The notes under the pieces are model-generated. The model searched no databases, was not told the DNA's origin, and saw nothing but the letters and a program-made list of their open reading frames with translations. A stretch of DNA of 64,000 nucleotides, taken from Streblospio benedicti. Its lineage: Eukaryota; Annelida; Polychaeta; Spionida; Spionidae. Made by a program: the position numbers and the translations under genes. Positions within the stretch are counted from its first letter, which is position 1. Every line of letters begins with the position of its first letter. Positions 38,694 to 51,303 of this stretch are shown here, one piece after another. Where the stretch lies: positions 34,188,252-34,252,251 of the forward strand of contig CM032661.1 in the NCBI GenBank assembly GCA_019095985.1, given 5' to 3'.

Positions 38694-40160
38694 CGTAATA
38701 TATGATGTTTCTACCAAAACTACAAATAGTGACAACTCAGTAATGGCCCCAATTGTTCGCCGCACACTACCACCAGTGTCCTGTGAGTTATTGTTGTATA
38801 AAACGTACATTGCTAAGCCATAATCCGAGGGATTTGCTTTTTCAATATTTATAATCCCCAGGTTAATCCCAGGTTACGAACCGACGAAAATTGACTGCAA
38901 TGTTTGAATACGAGAAACGAAGGTGAGCTGAACAGTATGGACAAAGCAAGCAAAAGATGTTTGATTTATTAATGCCAATAAGTTCTTTGTGCATTTAGAA
39001 TGGAGTCGTCTAAATATAGCCTGACAATGATATAAACATAGGGTATAATTAGGTGCATATTTGTTTGGCTCGCTTAGTTATGGTCTTTTGTATAGAGGCC
39101 TATATGGCTCTTTGCATCGCAAAGCGTATGGCACGTAAAAGTGTGGTCCATAATACACAGAGATAACAGCTAGGTTTCTATAGTTTTCTATTTTAGATTA
39201 AACAATTTATATTACTTTGATATTATTTTTTCTCCTAAAATCTAATCAAGTGAGACCATAAGCTGCATACCAAATCAACAGACTATATTGTAAATCAAGT
39301 GTCTTTTATGGGTAGATCGGGGAGGGGGGCGGTGCCCCCTTTTCTACCAAAGTACTTTATTTTCGTAGTTTTTTTTTGGCATGTTCGCTATTACTCGCGT
39401 GTATGAGACCCATGAAATTCCTTTGTGCCCCCCCCCCACGCCCCACACACACATACACGCGCGCATACACATTTTTTATGAAAAGCTGGATCTGGTATAT
39501 CTTTTATATCCATACATGTACGGTATACAAGTTGACTGAACTTCACACATAAAAAACATCTCTTGGAATCATGCAAACTGTATGTACTAAACATATGAAG
39601 AATTTAGAGGTGTTTGACCGTGTGTTTTATAAAGTCTATACATATATCATATTTCAGTTAACACACACGTAACTCCTTTGTGAGCTGAGACAAGCTTAAA
39701 AAAGAATCCAGCACTTCAAGTGCTGCAACAAATTAGCATATATACTTAAGCCAGGTTAATAAACTAAGTCATATACATGTAGACCCAATCAACACAAATG
39801 CAGGATAGTGGTGATTTGACCAGTTTCTTTACACTATATATCTATGCATCTATATTCAATTTGTAATTAATATGCCTTGATTATTGGTAATCTCACCAGG
39901 GTTGATTACTCGGTCGGCCTTTTAGAGATTATTTATGTAGCATTTAGTACTTAATTGACTTCATTAATTCGTTATATCTAAGTCCATGTATATAGATCCC
40001 TGTGAGGTCTCTATATAAGATGCCTTGTTGTCTTTTTTCAATATCCTGATATTTGGAGCATGTGTTGTTAAAGGGAATTATTAGTGGCTATTAATCTCTG
40101 ATAAATGAAGACAGTTCTGATAAATGTTCAAGTCTAATTGCATTACATGATCCTATAATT
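38694..40160 (+). repeat. Second copy of the ~1.4-kb duplication
   Basis: It begins immediately after the gap with CGTAATATATGATGTTTCT, the same as 37206. This copy reads as the cleaner version and contains a 110-base piece near 39925-40030 missing from the first copy. Confidence 0.85.
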
Positions 40161-41321
40161 AATCGTCATTGTTCCATCCAGTGAATGCGTATAGCATAGC
40201 ACTATCTATGGTATATGATAAAGTCAAGACATTTATTACCTACACAAGTCTGAAAGATTTATTAACATATTTTTGTCACTCAGTTATGAATAGCACAAGC
40301 TTGGTATCTTGTGAATTTGACAATATCTATGAAGATTATCGTTACCCTTTTAGGACAGCATGGCATGCAAGAATATGATGCCAGAGGCTCAAATTATATT
40401 GCTATTTTAGTCTAGTTTTTCGCTCTTTAGTAAGGAGTTGTTTTGTGGTTTCTATGATGGTTTATGAAAGATAATGTTTTTGTTGGTTGACCCCAGCACA
40501 AATCAGGCCAATGCCACTTTGACGCCCTTAGACAGAATAAGTTAGAACTGAAAAACAAAATGGCCACCACAACCTTTTGCATGTTTGCATCTAACATTGA
40601 AACCTCTTTTTTATCAATTCTTGAAGTAGAGTTTTGTGTATGCTTTGCAAACCGAACGTTTCCAATTAAATCTATGCAAGACTTACTTATGAAATATCAA
40701 CATGCCATTTCAATTTGCAAAAGGGTTAAACATCGTAAATGAAAAGTAAAAGACATGATAACACAATCAACTTTCAACAATAATAAGAGCAGCGCAGCCT
40801 CAAATGTAGTTCTATATTGTTAATTCTTGAAAATGAAATTATTCCTATTGAGCGTCTGGACTAAAGTGCTAAATTTGAACGCAAATTCTTTTAAGAACAT
40901 TACGTATATATACATAATCAATAGTCTCTTGTGTAGAAGATTCACTTGTTGACCGTTTGTATCAGTATATATAATCATAAATAGAAAGCTTATATGCTTT
41001 TCTCTGTAGCCTATAAGACTCATTCAATTGCGCATTTTCAAGAACATTGTAGACCATTTACGTCAGAGGGACTATACAATAGTCATATAACAAAATAACC
41101 CCCTTGGAGAATACTGACTATCAGTTTATAAAATGTAACCAAGAAAACTAACACTCATCTATGTGATATGTGATATCCATGAAGCACCAGTCAGACATTC
41201 ACCAATGTTAATGGTCTTCAATTTATAGTGTCTGTACGAGAGGGGAAATACAGGCTGGGCAAAGCAATTCCACCTCAAGTATGCAAGTACTATTTACCAC
41301 CAAGTTCGACATAATAACATA

Positions 41322-41393
41322 ATAGAACTCTGTTAAAATCACCTGGCGGACTAAAGTCTCCAAGGCGAGGTGGTTTATATGTGCGTGTGTGTG

Positions 41394-41425
<32 letters not shown>

Positions 41426-41545
41426 GGGGGGGGGGTTATCCAGTGGTGTTTTTATCATTAGTATATTGCGATTAGGGTATTGGGAAATGGTCTTATTACA
41501 GAGGTGGTCTCCTTCTACAGGTGACCTTTATTGAATGCTCTACTG
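41322..41545. mobile_element. MITE copy carrying an internal GT microsatellite
   Basis: The left end reads AATAGAACTCTGTTAAAATC and the right end GAATGCTCTACTG, flanked by TA-type sequence. A (GT)n and G-run stretch at about 41386-41437 lies inside and explains the extra length over the 178-bp copies. Confidence 0.5.
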
Positions 41546-42123
41546 TACCACAATTGTGTCCAATCAATTATCAGAAATGTTAGACTCTATAAGAGAAGAA
41601 GGTGTTAAAGGTCACGAAATAAAGACTTATACAGCAGTTTGTAAACTAATTACCTTACCTTTGGCAAGACACTCAAACACTTCAAAAACAAAATGTCAAG
41701 TACATTAAAAACTACACACAAATTTCTCAAATCTGATATTGTATAGAGTTTGCAATTTGTACCAATATAATGCAGACCATATATGACTCGAATGCTATAT
41801 GCAGGTACTTACCATAATATTAGGACATTGTCTCTCGGTATGTACGGAATAGACCTTACATGTACTGTAAGTGCCTACACGTGGCAAAGCTATTACATGT
41901 ATTATGGAATGTCATGAGCTTGGCATGGGATCCTCAACACTTAAGTTTCCGGATACCTTTATGGGCGTTTAAACATAGCAAATACATAGCTATACAGGAA
42001 AACCGGGCAAAAGACACAGTTCTACACATGTATATATTTTTAGTTGAACTTTGATTTTTTGGCTTTCTGTGTGGATCAAAATTTGAGTATAAGTATTCTA
42101 CATTAACACCAACTACAAACTTA

Positions 42124-42280
42124 CAATAGCTCCTCCGATTAAGACCACATTTCTAATAAAAAAACTCTACAACAAAACTATTTTATCAAGGTGCCAATCC
42201 TTCTTATTAAATGAGCACAGCGAATTTCCATAACGAGACCACCTCTCTATTGAGACCACTCTGAGGTCAGTCCGCCATGT
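42124..42280. mobile_element. Degenerate MITE of the CAGTAGAACCTC family
   Basis: CAATAGCTCCTCCGATTAAG followed by ACCACATTTC on the left and GACCACCTCTCTATTGAG inside match the family; the right end is decayed. Confidence 0.5.
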
Positions 42281-42550
42281 AGCCCAGCTACATTTCCCCG
42301 TTCAAAATACACCACAGTAATTGGACCATGTATATTGTATAATACCCAAATATTGCCTTTATGATTTTACAGCATATGGCTGGCACACAACAAATAAATC
42401 ACCACTCGGGAGCACAATACAATGAGTCTGGACACACATCCACAGAGTCTAACATTAAAAATTGCTCTGTTTGCTACCTCCTAATAATTGATCCATGGTG
42501 TTATTGTCATGGTGTGATCCCTCCAATGCAGACACACATAGTCAGTAGAC

Positions 42551-45500
42551 ATGAAGGACACAGTAGTGGATTTGGAGCAGCGCTCTTTCTCAACCTTGAT
42601 AAACTCATCGCGAACTACCATGACTAGTTCCTCATCCACCAATAAAACAGGGAATAAGGTGGCTGAGAAAAAGACATCTCTTTCGACTAGATCCAGATTG
42701 AGTACGGATTTGACACATTCTGCTGGGTCGCGAAGATCCACTGTCGGTAGCGGGGGTCACCACGCAGAGGATAATGTGCGTTTTGGTGACCGTGCTCCAG
42801 TGAAATCTGGAAAAGGTACCAGGGAAAGGAAATTATCAGCAAACAGTGAGAGAAATCAGACAGAGAGTGGTTCACAACTTTCAGGCTCTCCAAAGTACGA
42901 AGCGCATTTGCCACCTCTGAAGAAAGAACGTGTTAGACAAAATTCTGCAGACACTGCCGGTGGTGTGGGTTCTGCAAGTAAGAGGACGCTAGTGAAAAAG
43001 AAACAGGATACAGAGAGTAAGAAAGAGCTAGGTAAGTAACATGGCAAGTTTTGTGTAGTCCAGCTTAATATTTGAAGGAGTTGGACCTGTTTTAAAGTGT
43101 CAGTTGATATTGGAAGGAATTTGGCCAAACGTGTGGTGCACAGGATATTTTTTTTTTAATTTATTGCTGATGGCATATTGTCCAAATTACAAATGTGTGT
43201 AGCACTGTCCTGAACGTCATCCGTGTAACCTTGACAAAAAAGTATTCAATATGATGATTCCGCTCAGTTTACACAACCTGGTAACTCATATTGTCCTTGC
43301 TGAGTAGTCATATTGATGAACCAGGCTAATCATACCGACCATAACAGTAGCTCATCGAATTGTGACCAGGTATAAAAAGAGACCCCATTTCTATCGTCCC
43401 CAAACCTTAATAGAAAGAGATCCCGTTAAATGCTAGAAAGAAGCCACTCTGAATTGAAACCAATATTGAAACCCTTTAATATCATACCCCCAGGTGGCCA
43501 TAATAGATAATTAGATATGTCCTATTGTACTAGGTTTTTTCAATGTACATAAATGGAAAAAATCCAAGCATTTTGGCCTGAACAATACAATGCATATCAG
43601 CTGATTGAACTGAGTACAATGAACTTTCTCCCAAACAGTTTCACTGTTTGCATATTGATTATTCTGTGTGATGTACTCGGGGGTTAATGCACGATTTGAC
43701 GCCTTTACGATTGCACAATTGTTATTAGCATAAAAGAACAATTAGGTGTTGACACCCACCACTTCGCTAAAGTTGCAAAGGTCATATATGACTAGGGTAG
43801 GGGGTTCAGCAGTCTAACTAATACGCACATATTGATTGCTCTTTTAAAAGAGGAGACTGGTTATTAACTTTAGACAATTGGTTAGCCTGATAGTGAAAGA
43901 GGTTAGAGATTCAGTAAGATCTATGCTCTTTTAAAGATTTTTGAAGCTATGTTTTTATGAAATGGAAAACTTTACGATACAAATACGTTGTTTCAAAGAA
44001 ACAAAGCATTTCAGCGATTGTACAATTTTACTAGCTCCTAATAGTTAATAGATCTTCCAGCAACCCCAAAAATGTGTTCCTGGTAGTCGCATTATGTCTA
44101 CAAATCTTTTTGTTAATGATATAACCCTTCCAAATATGAATTTCTAGAATGCAAAATAAAGATATTCAACTGTCTTACTCATCGGGAGTCTGGCATCTTC
44201 AGCGGTGTATCGTAGCTCTCCAAAACATAGATAATTGCATTGAACTCCAACTAAAATAAACGAAAAGTCACCTTTTTCACATATACAGCTTCATAGATCT
44301 GTAAATCACATTCACCCGTGCAGAATGTCATAGACATGATTCTCAAATCTTGCTACTTCCGAATTTAGGTGTTCCACAGAAAACAAAGCCATTCAGCGGG
44401 CGGAAGCTCATCGGCTCTGGTGCCACGTCATCCAGCACATCATCAACAGACGCTCCGAGTGCCACGGACTATGACTTCCTACGGAGGGCGCTGAGCGATG
44501 ACAAACAACCGTTCCTGCCACCGGCCGGTCTAAGGCGTGGACGCTCTAGTTCTTTGCCCACGGACGGAGGACTGGCTTGCTCCCAGGTGCAGACACACCT
44601 GCGCCAGCTGGCAGAGAAGTCAGTCTCTGATGAGGCATTGCCGGTAAGAGAACGATAATGTTGATGCATTTCGGTTTTGCAAGTTCACAAGAGACGGCCC
44701 CATTAGTATGTCTTGTTCAGCACAGTCTTGGACTAGACAAGAACATGGTATATACCGGAGCCAGGTGGATAGTGTGCAGTGGTAAATCTGGGATTTCCTG
44801 TAAGCGCAATAAAACATTTAAGACAAATCTTTTGCTCTTCAAAAAGCTTTCATTGAAATCCAAAACGATAAAAAAATATTGTTTTACGCTTTAATACCAA
44901 CAAAATTGTACCACACAAAAATGTCTAAGGGCCACATTCTTCGTCCCTACATGGCTCCAAAGCTTTTTTGTAGGATGAATAAGACTTAGTGTTGACGACA
45001 AATATGTCCATTCTTCAATATAATCATATCTACAATCTACACGTATATACATTTTTATTGACACTTTTGATTATTTGGTTAGATAATAATATATCTGTCG
45101 AAGCCTTTGATGATTTTCCATTGACGTATTTCATTCGCCAAACTTGGGGCCAGAATTTTATGTAACATGCTAATGAATCCATGGTTTATAAGTTGGCAAT
45201 AGACTGGGAACCATAAATTGCTTTATTTTGTGTAAAGGGCTTTGTTGTTTCTTATCAAATGCGACAAACGCATACATAAGATATAAATCAAAGTTGTGCC
45301 TAAATTATGTTTATTTATAATCAATCACCATTTTGAAAAAATCATACAATATACATCACAATGATCTGATCTGGAGATCACTTGTAATGAAGATCGTGTG
45401 ATAGTTTGCTCGCCATTTTAAAGCATAGTCCAGTAACCTCTTATTATGTATCTATGACATCTACTTTTTGTGTGTAATCATGCAACAGAGAGTTACTAAA

Positions 45501-46234
45501 TTCAAATTGTGGTCCATTTTAGTGTTTACTGACGCCAATTATTATAAAATGAAATTACATAAATCGGCAGTCCAACATAACATTTCAATATCCATGCTTC
45601 ATTTATAATGCATGCACAAAATTGAGCCAGTTTGATGTCTCATAACCGACAACTCTACAATATTAACCCACCAATACAAAAAAACATCTACCTTTTAACT
45701 TGCTGCTAATTATGCAATATTTATAATCCACAGACGGGAGCCAGTAAATCATCAGACTCAACCCTACCAACCGACACCCCAAAAGACAACCATGAAGAGT
45801 ACACAGAAGACCACGACGACGATATTGTCATCATGGCATCCAGTCCGGAAAAGCATAAACAAACTCATGAATGGGTGTCCGCGTTGCAACCCATCTCCTC
45901 AGAACCAACAACAAAACATGATGCAACTCCAGACATAGCAGAAAACAAAATCGCAGAATCGAACTCGAAACCATCGTCCAACACGTGCCATGGAGTGATG
46001 GTTCCTCGCAAACCTGGAGGTAGAAGACAGTCTCTGAACCTTGTTGTGGTGTACGGTTCTGATGACGATGTGGAGTTCAAGCCGATGCGCAATTCGCGAG
46101 CTGACTTTGTGGAGAAGCGCCGCTGGGATGCGTTTCCTTTTGGGCGCATGTACCAAGCGCTGAAGAACAAACTGAGCGCTCCTAGTCTGGTGATTGTGGA
46201 GAATGACTGTGATGTAGAGAGTTGTAGTTCCTAG
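42551..46234 (+). CDS. Unrecognised Ser/Thr-rich, probably disordered protein, three exons, 418 aa
   Basis: Exons 42551-43031, 44369-44643 and 45734-46234 join in phase (1257 bases) with good donors (GTAAGT, GTAAGA). A TAG five codons upstream in frame precedes the ATG, which supports this start. The first exon is rich in Ser, Thr, Lys and Gly (TMTSSSSTNKTGNK, RSRLSTDLTHSAGSRRSTV). The second carries TDYDFLRRALSDDKQPFLPP and LRRGRSSSLPTDGG. The third has an acidic run (HDDDIVIM) and a more conserved-looking tail with RRQSLNLVVVYGSDDDVEF and KRRWDAFPFGRMYQAL. No signal peptide, membrane helix or named domain is seen. Many RxxS and SP sites suggest phosphorylation, which is inference. I do not recognise the family. 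A 5' untranslated exon may precede it. Confidence 0.72.
43366..43525. mobile_element. Possible degenerate MITE in the first intron of the gene at 42551
   Basis: AAAAAGAGACCCCATTTCTA, AATAGAAAGAGATCCC and a TCCTATTGTACTAGG end recall the family but are strongly diverged. Confidence 0.3.
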
Positions 46235-49200
46235 TATATGTAGTATATATAGTACAATATGATATAGTATTCATAGCAAATGTGTCTGCATTGATGGCAG
46301 CCATTTGAAGTTGATTGAATGCTCATTCTTTTTAAATCTAAGGTGTATACGCTAAATCTGTCCTGTAGTTGGACAAAAATTGTTGACTGAGAAAGTTCTT
46401 CTGTGACAAAACACAAACACATTAATTTAGTTGTTTTAGTTTTAAAAACGAAAGTGCTTTGATGTGTTTGTTACAATACAACAAGTGCTTTCAAATCATG
46501 ATATTGAAAACTACTACTTTTGGGATTAGCCAAAAGTCAAGTTAAGTTTTGAAAATAAGAAAATATCATTATATAAAAAATCAATGTATGAAATGGCGGC
46601 TTTTGCAGACGCAACACGAGCTTTGAAGGTTGTGTTTAATAAGGTGTTAAGATATTTGAGTTGTTCTGAGTCGCTATCGATTGCTGATTTCATTATAGAA
46701 ATTGCGCTATAGAAATTAAATTCATATTGTATTGTACAGAAAGGCACGCAACTAATATTGTGCATATCAACCAGACTATTTTTTTAGTGTGTTCCAAACA
46801 CAAGATAACCTATGACAAACCACCCGAGTGAGCAAAATAGCGCCCGGGTTCGACATGTCGCCGGTGCCGGCCGGTTTTTATTAGTAGGGGTCCAAGGGTG
46901 TAAATGTTCACGGCCCAGTGGGCAGGCTATTTTTTTAATGTAAGGCTCCTAAAAGGAAAATAGTTAAAGTCCGGACACTCTCCATAATAGCCTGACACAC
47001 ATCGTAATGAGTTTTTTTATCCTGATTAAAAGTGTCAGAAAAAAGTTTCTTCTTGCTTGGAAAACTGACCCGTCTACCCCATACATGTATATAAGATCTA
47101 AATGTATATGTATGTGGTTAGTATGTGTGTTAAATATTGGACACATCTCACTCTACGTAATAATAAGCGCTAAGTGGATTTTGGATGAGTTTAACAAGCA
47201 AACATTCAAATTCTTGCCTTGGTTAGAGACATTTTCGGCATTTGTACGGCGCATAACCATAATTGACTCACCAAGCGACAAATTCTTTATCATTTGGAAT
47301 AACTAGGTGAGGTGGCTTAAAGCCAAGTGCGTGTTTAGTTCATTTGTTTGTTTTTATAAAGTCTGTGAGTTAATAGAGGACATTCTCAGAGTTGGCCAAT
47401 TAGGAAAGTACTACACCACCCAATTCACAAGTATTGGATAATGACACTTAAAAGCTTTTATACAATTCTAGTGAACTAATGAAACAACGGTCGTCTGTGA
47501 ACATTTTAGCTATAGTGGTGCGTAATTTATACTCAGCAAAACCTACAAGACGGGAAATTGTGCCTTACATATTGTGAACTTTAAAAAATAGGTCAATGTA
47601 TAATTTACGTTGACATAATGGAATAAATGGTGATAGAAAAATGAGAGGCTTATGAAAATTATATTACATTTTGATAACACATGATGAATACTTTATCAGC
47701 ATAATAAGACAATTATGATTGTTGTATGTTTTATTCAGAAGCTAAACAACACACACATTGATAACCTGATAACATGCTTAAATTACTTAACTCATATAGA
47801 CAAATTAAATTGTGTTTTTATTTCTCGCAACATTAATTTCCTAAATGCAATCATAGAGTCGAAACATGACGCCATAATAACCTCTTCATCGTTGTTTAAA
47901 CTTATACATTGAACCGAATTTTGAGAGCTCACCAGAAGCTTTCAGCCACTTCGTATGAGCCTTTTCTCAAAGTGAACTAGTCATCACGTGATCATGGCGT
48001 GATGTTGTCGGGCCCCAGGGTGTTGTCGTAGATGGCAGGAAGTTTGCGCGACCTCAAATGTTTGGTCATATCTGGTCTTTAAAAGATTCAGGATGTAGAT
48101 GCCTTCTAGCACTTTTCTTTTGAACGGCTTTGTGTCTCAACATCATGGGGGTGGGAGGGGGCGGGGAGGGGTCAACAACATCTTAGGGGCTGAGGTCATC
48201 ATACCACAATCTCGTGGTGACTAGTGCACTGTGGGGAAAAGGTCATGCAAAACTGACCTTAAAGCTTCAGTTGAGCTGTCAAAAATCCGTTCAATCTATG
48301 ATATAAGTTTAAACAAAGTGATGAATGAAAACTTGAGCAAATAAATATTTAACAGATGATTGCCTCTACATCATCATCATACTTACCTGATCCATGCTCT
48401 TTGTCAATTTTGAACCACGAGTACTACAGAGACATGTACTTGATGGTTTGGGGATGGAGGTTAAGGGCCCGGAGAGGGTATAGCTATAGGGTGGGGATTG
48501 GGTATGAGGGACAATATCAAGTTCTGTATATTAAACTCCAATAAAAAATTTGTGACTAACACCAAGTTAGATGAACTAACATCGCAATGAGTAATGATTA
48601 TAGAATGTTCTGATCACAGTTTCAAAGAAGTACTTGAATGAGTGCATCGTGTTTGTCATATGAAATAGCGGCACCTTGGTTATTTCTATGTAGTGTATAT
48701 TTGTACATAATTCATTAATTTATATGGATGTATGTCCTAAATATGTTTATCCTTATCCTTATCCTTATGGAATAGTCTTCCTCGGTCTCTAAACAATCCA
48801 AGACTTACCATTTAGACCTAAAGGAAGCCCACAAGCGCACTTGAACATTTGTTTGGGAATTTGCGCAATGAAAATATAATTGTATTGTGTTGTATATACA
48901 TGTATACCGGTAATACTATAGTATTATTGGCGGACACCACATAGTATTTGATATTATTAATTTCTGAATTATGTGCAAAATGTACAACATTGCATTTGAT
49001 GCACATCAATCCGGTTGCATTATGTCTGATAGTGATGTTTAAAGCAAAGGCACATGCATTGACTATGTTATGAGTAAATTACATTTAGAGATGGAAGTTA
49101 CCTTCCTTCTCATTTATATTCAACCTCTATTAAAGTGAATGCGTATGCCTATGGTTTAAAGATTACTTCAAGTTAGAAGGAATTATTAACTAGGGACTGC

Positions 49201-49723
49201 ATCATTCATAAAATTCGCTGCGTTTGTACGTTGAAGAAAAACAGCAACCTTTAAAAAATCTGTGATGTTATTCAGTCCTGTAGCGACGATTAGACAGGGG
49301 AGGCGGTTGCCTCCTCCTTTATTTTTATTTGGAATTGCTTTTCTTGCTTTCTCGCTCTTCAGATTTCACCTCCTCGCTGCCCACCCCGCCCATTACCTAT
49401 TGCTGGTCTTAATCATTTTTATTCCTAAATCACTATTTTTTGTGGTGTGTGTGTGTGTGGGGGAACTGCGGCCCCATCCCCCTGGATATGCCTATGAGCT
49501 ATAGCCAAGGGACTGTTATCATACAATCAGATTTCTTCTGAATGATTTTTTTTAAAGTGTCACATGTAACCAAAGTTTTCCACTGTCGCCTTACATAACT
49601 TCGTCTATTTCACGTCTTTATACTTTAGGCTGTCTTTACCAGCCCATGTAGAGTTTTAATGATGTTGGTACGACATGCACCGATACTAAAACGAGATGAC
49701 AAAAGTTCCCTTTAATTTTAACA
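46235..49723. other. Intergenic region without a supportable gene
   Basis: Short AT-driven frames only. A GC-richer piece at 46820-46930, a G-run stretch near 48145-48175 and three TATCCT units near 48750-48767 are present. Confidence 0.55.
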
Positions 49724-49824
49724 TTTGTCGATACGTTAAACGTTACTCGTTTCACGTTTTTGTCGATATGTTAAACGTTACTCACATTAAGTTTCACTTT
49801 TGTCGATACGTGAAACGTTACCTC
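49724..49824 (+). promoter_or_regulatory. Three near-identical promoter-proximal repeats with AACGTT cores
   Basis: TGTCGATACGTTAAACGTTAC starts at 49726 and recurs as TGTCGATATGTTAAACGTTA at 49761 and TGTCGATACGTGAAACGTTA at 49801, 35 and 40 bases apart. They lie 125-225 bases upstream of the ATG at 49947. The binding protein is unknown. Confidence 0.45.
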
Positions 49825-49946
49825 GTTAGCAACCACCGTTAGTCTTCCCACAAACTAGAAACTTCATCACAGTTCGTTGATTGTGTTGGAATTTCCATTT
49901 ATATTACAGATTTTCACCGTGAGTGAGTAAAATCCGTAGATAAAAT

Positions 49947-51092
49947 ATGGCAGAAAAGGACAACTGTGGCTATAGTGAAGGTACCTTATTATATGTTTTT
50001 TTTGTAGTATTCATGACATTATTTTAGGCCAGACAGTTTTGATAACCGATCACCGTCATTCTACAAACAAATTGTGCTTTCTAAACTTATTTAGTACTAA
50101 AGTCGCAATGTCTGAACTTGCCTATTTGAAAAAAAAAGTAAATGAAAGTGAGTCAATAGCTTGACTAACGTGGAAACTCAAAAGGCCTTATAGAAACATC
50201 TGAGGTGAGGTAAATGGTCGAGGAGATTATATGGAAAAAATGGTCAGACATTCATCTCTATCCCATTCAAAGAATTATAATAAAATAAAGGCATTTATCA
50301 TCATATTTTTAATATGTGCTTCATTAGCATTGAGGAACTATAACTAGTGTTCACACAGAGATGAAAAAGCTGTTGTAAACGGGTATAGAGGTGGTCTCAA
50401 TATAGAGGTGGTCATGATGGTTTGGCCTTCATTTGTTGCAGATTACATGCAGAACATCTGTGATGAGGTTTCTCTTCAGGAACAAGCTTTTCACCCACAT
50501 GGAGACACAGCGGATAGCGAAGAAGACAGATTAATTGAACTTTGTAAGTGTTTACTTACCATTCATTATTTTCAACTTTACGTGTCCGTTTTGAATGCAG
50601 ATACCATGGACCAGTGAGTAATGGCAATGTACCTTGCCATGATCTATCACATACTAAGCAATTGTAAGAAAGAATGAAACTTACAAGTAGATTGAAATAG
50701 ATGCATAATATGACAGATGAGTTATGTTTATTGTTTGAATAGATAAAGATTTAAAATACATGTAATGAGATTGAACACTGTCCAGTTGCGTTTTATCTAT
50801 GCTATTTCATCTTTCAGTAAAACATGGTCTCAGCATTCACAAAGAACAAAAAGATGTGTACAAAAGTGAACTTGACGATTTAAAGAAAGAGCTCGAAAAC
50901 ATGAAGAACCATTTTGAGAGTGAGTTTGAAAAAATGGAGGCAACGTGCAAAAAGCAAGAGAAAGAAATCAAAGTATTAAAACGAGATAATGAGGCTCTGA
51001 GAGAAGAGAAGAGGCAATTGGCAAATGCAATTGAAGAGAACTTGCAAAAAATGGTTGCAACTTGCTACAAACAAGGAGTTATGAATTTTTAG
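49947..51092 (+). CDS. Small coiled-coil protein, three exons, 136 aa
   Basis: Exons 49947-49980, 50442-50543 and 50818-51092 join in phase (411 bases). The protein begins MAEKDNCGYSE, continues with an acidic linker (HGDTADSEEDRLIELLKHG), then a heptad-rich helix over about residues 55-125 (YKSELDDLKKELENMKNHFE, KKQEKEIKVLKRDNEALREE), ending QGVMNF. A continuous coiled coil with no other domain suggests a dimeric cytoplasmic scaffold-type protein; the partner is unknown. The ATG context AAAATATGG is good, and repeats with AACGTT lie just upstream. I do not recognise an orthologue. ATTAAA signals lie near 51130 and 51175. Confidence 0.75.
50383..50416. mobile_element. Short MITE-end remnant
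   Basis: TATAGAGGTGGTCTCAATATA and AGAGGTGGTC match the right end of the CAGTAGAACCTC family. It lies 25 bases before the second exon of the coiled-coil gene. Confidence 0.35.
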
Positions 51093-51203
51093 ACCAAATT
51101 ATCCAATTTAGACTTGTTAATTTGAAAAACATTAAAATATAACCTTTATCCTATTTAAACTTGTTAACTTGTAAAACATTAAATATAACCTTATCAACAT
51201 TGT

Positions 51204-51303
51204 NNNNNNNNNNNNNNNNNNNNNNNNNNNNNNNNNNNNNNNNNNNNNNNNNNNNNNNNNNNNNNNNNNNNNNNNNNNNNNNNNNNNNNNNNNNNNNNNN
51301 NNN
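51204..51303. other. Assembly gap of 100 N
   Basis: Exactly 100 N. Sequence left of the gap is AT-rich 3' UTR with a ~50-base repeated phrase; sequence right of it is GC-richer and unrelated. Confidence 0.99.

Larger units (their letters stand above)
36244..42550. other. Gene-poor region containing a false duplication and a gap
   Basis: No gene can be supported. Short frames at 40169-40378 and 40560-40742 (+) lack splice partners or domains. A possible 5' UTR acceptor (GATTTTACAG) for the next gene lies near 42363-42372. The duplication, the gap and the MITE relics are listed separately. Confidence 0.5.

Noticed and set aside
38571-38810. Minus frame crossing the N gap
   Set aside because: The frame is formed through unknown bases.
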